From assembly GCA_002371135.1 (NCBI GenBank), contig DFGB01000029.1:19939-34208 (forward strand): 14,270 bases of DNA, read 5' to 3'. A program made the translations under genes and the position numbers. The notes beneath the pieces are model-generated. The model saw nothing but the letters and a program-made list of their open reading frames with translations, ran no database searches and was not told where the DNA came from. Positions 12,436 through 14,270 of this stretch are shown one piece after another. Position 1 is the first letter of the stretch; the number at the start of each line of letters is the position of its first letter. The DNA comes from Verrucomicrobia bacterium UBA3761 (GTDB lineage Bacteria; Verrucomicrobiota; Kiritimatiellia; RFP12; UBA1067).

Positions 12436-14208
12436 ATGAAGGTCATTGCCATATATTGCATGGCGCTCGCACTGGCATTCGCCGCGGCGGCCGCACCGAA
12501 GACCGGAGGCCCGCCGTCGCCTGTGCATGTCGAGGGACGGTATCTCGTCGACGAAGCCGGCCATTGCGTCCGGCTGCGCGGTTTCATGTATGGACCTCAC
12601 CCGTATTTCAACGGCGGACGCTGGGGCTGGGGGACGGACGACGAGACGATCAAGCGCTGCCACGCGTTCTACGACAAGATATTCAAGGCGATGACCGACC
12701 ATGCGCAGGGCAGCTATTGCAACATGATCCGCATGACCGACGACGGCCACTGGAGCAACGACAACAAACTCAAGCCGGACAAGGACTCTCCGCACTTCTA
12801 CGCCTGCGACTGGGAGCGCTACAAGCGATACGTGGACAAGGTCCTCGCCCCGATCGCGGAGAACGCCATCCGCCACGGGATATATGTGATAATCCGTCCG
12901 TCCTACAACAACCCCGGCGACACGCAGGTAGGCGGCGACTTCCAGAAGCATCTTGCCAGGGAATGGAGCATAATGGCCTCCAACAAGCGCATCCAGCGGC
13001 TGGGCGGGCGCGTGCTGTTCGAGATCCAGAACGAGCCGACGAAGATCACAGGCCGTGACGGCGAGAAGAGCGAGAGCGCGCTCACGGAGTTCATGCAGCC
13101 GCTCGTCGATACAATCCGCAAAAGCGGCTTCAAGGGCGTCATACTCGCGCCGGGGCTGGGGTATCAATCGTGGTACGAGCCGTTCGTGAAACATCCGCTC
13201 AAGGATTCGAATCTCGGCTATGCGGTGCATGTGTATCCCGGGTGGTACAATCAGAACGACGACAATGCGGACGCGGCGCGGTTCATCGCGAATTTCGCCT
13301 ATCAAGTGCCCGTGGTGCGGACGGCGCCGGTGGTGGTGACGGAGTGCGACTGGAGTCCGGAGAAGCCCGGCGCTACGCGCAAAAACGAATTCGGCCAGGA
13401 GGTGAAGGCGAACCACGGCACGTGGGCGACGGCGAACACTTCGAAGTGGGGGATGGCGTACAAGGGCGTCCTCGACTATTTCGACAACATATCGTGCCTC
13501 CTGGGCGACGCCTCGAACTACATGGACGTCGATTTGTATTTGAAGGAAGGGAAGGTGCGTCCGCGGTTCGCCGGGGTGGGCGAGGCGTTTTCCGAGGCGG
13601 CGTTCAAGTGGTATCGCGAATGGGCTGAGGAAAAGCCCGTGACGCCGCACGAGGCCGCGGCCCGGCGGCGGCAGCCGTCGAAACGGCGCGCGCTTTCCAA
13701 GGTAGAGGAACTCTGTTCGCATCCGTTCCAGCTCGTCAACCCGGAGACGTTGTCGCTTTGCGCAAGCGCGGCGGACGAGTTTTCGCCAGACCTGAAATTC
13801 GTCAAGGCGTCCGAGGCGGCGAAGAACCGGGATTATTGCAGACTGTTCCTCGTCCAAAGCGTCTCAAAGAGAGGCGGAAAACTTGCAGGGCGTCTGCGGT
13901 GCTACCGCGACGACGGCATATTGCGCGTTAGCTGGCTGCAAGGCCGCAACGGCGACTCGGTGAATGTCTCCGCGCACGACAGGAACAAGCTTTTCCTCGC
14001 TTCCGCCCGCGCCAATTCTCCGCAACGCTTCGGCGAGGAGGTGAAGAACGGCGGCATATGGGTGGTGGAAGCGGTGAATGGCGGTTTCACGTTCCGCTCT
14101 TCCGCCGAGCCTCGGCTGTACCTCTCCGGCATGGATGGAGCGCTTTCGGAGAGGCCGGTCGTATGGAAAGCGTTTACACGCGACGAATTCGACCCGAAGA
14201 GATTTTAG
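12436..14208 (+). CDS. Exported glycoside hydrolase, GH5-like, with extra C-terminal domain
   Basis: This 590-residue protein begins with a signal peptide (MKVIAIYCMALALAFAAAAA). Residues 28-400 form a GH5-type TIM barrel: LRGFMYGPHPYF, HGIYVIIRPSY, FEIQNEPT with Asn199 and the acid/base Glu200, YAVHVYPGW with His265 and Tyr267, and VVVTECDWSPEKP with the nucleophile Glu303. GH5 enzymes cut beta-1,4 glucans, mannans or xylans by a retaining mechanism; the exact substrate cannot be told. A basic linker (RRRQPSKRR, about 410-418) leads to a C-terminal domain (425-590) ending in WVVEAVNGGFTFRS and LYLSGMDG, which may be a beta-trefoil of the lectin type, but I cannot name it. An AGGA overlapping the stop of the esterase gene could serve as ribosome binding site, ten bases before the ATG. 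The pair is clearly an operon. Confidence 0.88.
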   Translation: MKVIAIYCMALALAFAAAAAPKTGGPPSPVHVEGRYLVDEAGHCVRLRGFMYGPHPYFNGGRWGWGTDDETIKRCHAFYDKIFKAMTDHAQGSYCNMIRMTDDGHWSNDNKLKPDKDSPHFYACDWERYKRYVDKVLAPIAENAIRHGIYVIIRPSYNNPGDTQVGGDFQKHLAREWSIMASNKRIQRLGGRVLFEIQNEPTKITGRDGEKSESALTEFMQPLVDTIRKSGFKGVILAPGLGYQSWYEPFVKHPLKDSNLGYAVHVYPGWYNQNDDNADAARFIANFAYQVPVVRTAPVVVTECDWSPEKPGATRKNEFGQEVKANHGTWATANTSKWGMAYKGVLDYFDNISCLLGDASNYMDVDLYLKEGKVRPRFAGVGEAFSEAAFKWYREWAEEKPVTPHEAAARRRQPSKRRALSKVEELCSHPFQLVNPETLSLCASAADEFSPDLKFVKASEAAKNRDYCRLFLVQSVSKRGGKLAGRLRCYRDDGILRVSWLQGRNGDSVNVSAHDRNKLFLASARANSPQRFGEEVKNGGIWVVEAVNGGFTFRSSAEPRLYLSGMDGALSERPVVWKAFTRDEFDPKRF

Positions 14209-14229
14209 ATTTTTCGATTGTTTTTGACA

Positions 14230-14270
14230 CAGAGGCGCAGAGTCACAGAGAAAAAGTTGAAAGGTTGAAA
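14230..14270. repeat. 8-bp tandem repeats at the window end (CAGAG and GTTGAAAG)
   Basis: CAGAG begins at 14230, 14238 and 14246, an exact 8-base period (CAGAGGCG, CAGAGTCA, CAGAGAAA). GTTGAAAG at 14256 is followed by GTTGAAA at 14264, cut by the window edge. The bases from 14209 to here are AT-rich with no convincing terminator hairpin. Confidence 0.75.

Noticed and set aside
12340..13857. 505-codon open frame on the minus strand
   Set aside because: It lies wholly antisense to the end of the esterase gene and the GH5-like gene, which have clear motifs, and its protein is Arg-, Val- and His-rich with no recognisable domain. GC-rich codon use leaves antisense frames open.
1..14270. tRNA, rRNA or riboswitch genes
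   Set aside because: I saw no cloverleaf, rRNA stretch or known riboswitch core by eye. A tRNAscan and Rfam search would be needed to exclude small RNAs.

Overview
The window reads as GC-rich bacterial DNA from a free-standing genome, with no phage, plasmid or insertion-sequence genes. The left-edge regulator (sugar-sensor fold plus AraC helix-turn-helix, the XylR type common in Planctomycetes, Verrucomicrobia, Kiritimatiellota and Lentisphaerae), the exported esterase/glycosidase pair, and the many short purine-rich tandem repeats between genes suggest a polysaccharide-degrading member of the PVC group, perhaps Kiritimatiellota or Lentisphaerota. That placement is inference, not proof.

Layout. 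(1) Bases 1-1101: 3' part of a XylR-like regulator on the + strand. (2) Bases 1043-1231: a repeat block (purine heptamers, a 9-bp CTAG array, pyrimidine heptamers) that fills the space between two convergent genes. (3) Bases 1230-9900: seven minus-strand genes in one direction. In transcription order they are an exported TPR protein, a VWA protein with a TonB-like membrane anchor, QueC, IlvD, FolD, a small exported protein and a transglutaminase-like protein. Several junctions are tightly coupled: TPR/VWA and FolD/small protein share ATGA overlaps, and the VWA stop overlaps the QueC ribosome binding site. (4) Bases 9901-10250: a divergent intergenic region with a sigma70-type promoter at each end and repeats and palindromes between. 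(5) Bases 10251-14208: a two-gene + strand operon for an exported double esterase (a serine hydrolase domain joined to a CE7-type acetyl xylan esterase domain) and an exported GH5-like glycosidase. (6) Bases 14209-14270: noncoding, with 8-bp repeats.

How the genes work together. The + strand pair plausibly removes ester groups and cleaves the backbone of plant-type polysaccharides outside the cytoplasm. The regulator at the left edge could control such genes, but nothing here shows that it acts on this pair. The TPR/VWA pair looks like an envelope machine. QueC, IlvD and FolD are housekeeping enzymes for 7-deazaguanine, branched-chain amino acid and one-carbon metabolism.

Most unusual points. 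A purine heptamer (AGGGAAG and variants) recurs between and inside genes; it is open in all six frames and keeps GGG runs at regular spacing. Six copies form the in-frame linker between the two esterase domains, so a one-unit length change would cut the protein to its first domain. The VWA protein carries a TonB-like SxxxH membrane helix. The two divergent promoters share a 13-base core and sit so close to the start codons that leaderless or nearly leaderless mRNAs are predicted. A cluster of four perfect palindromes lies outside both predicted transcripts.
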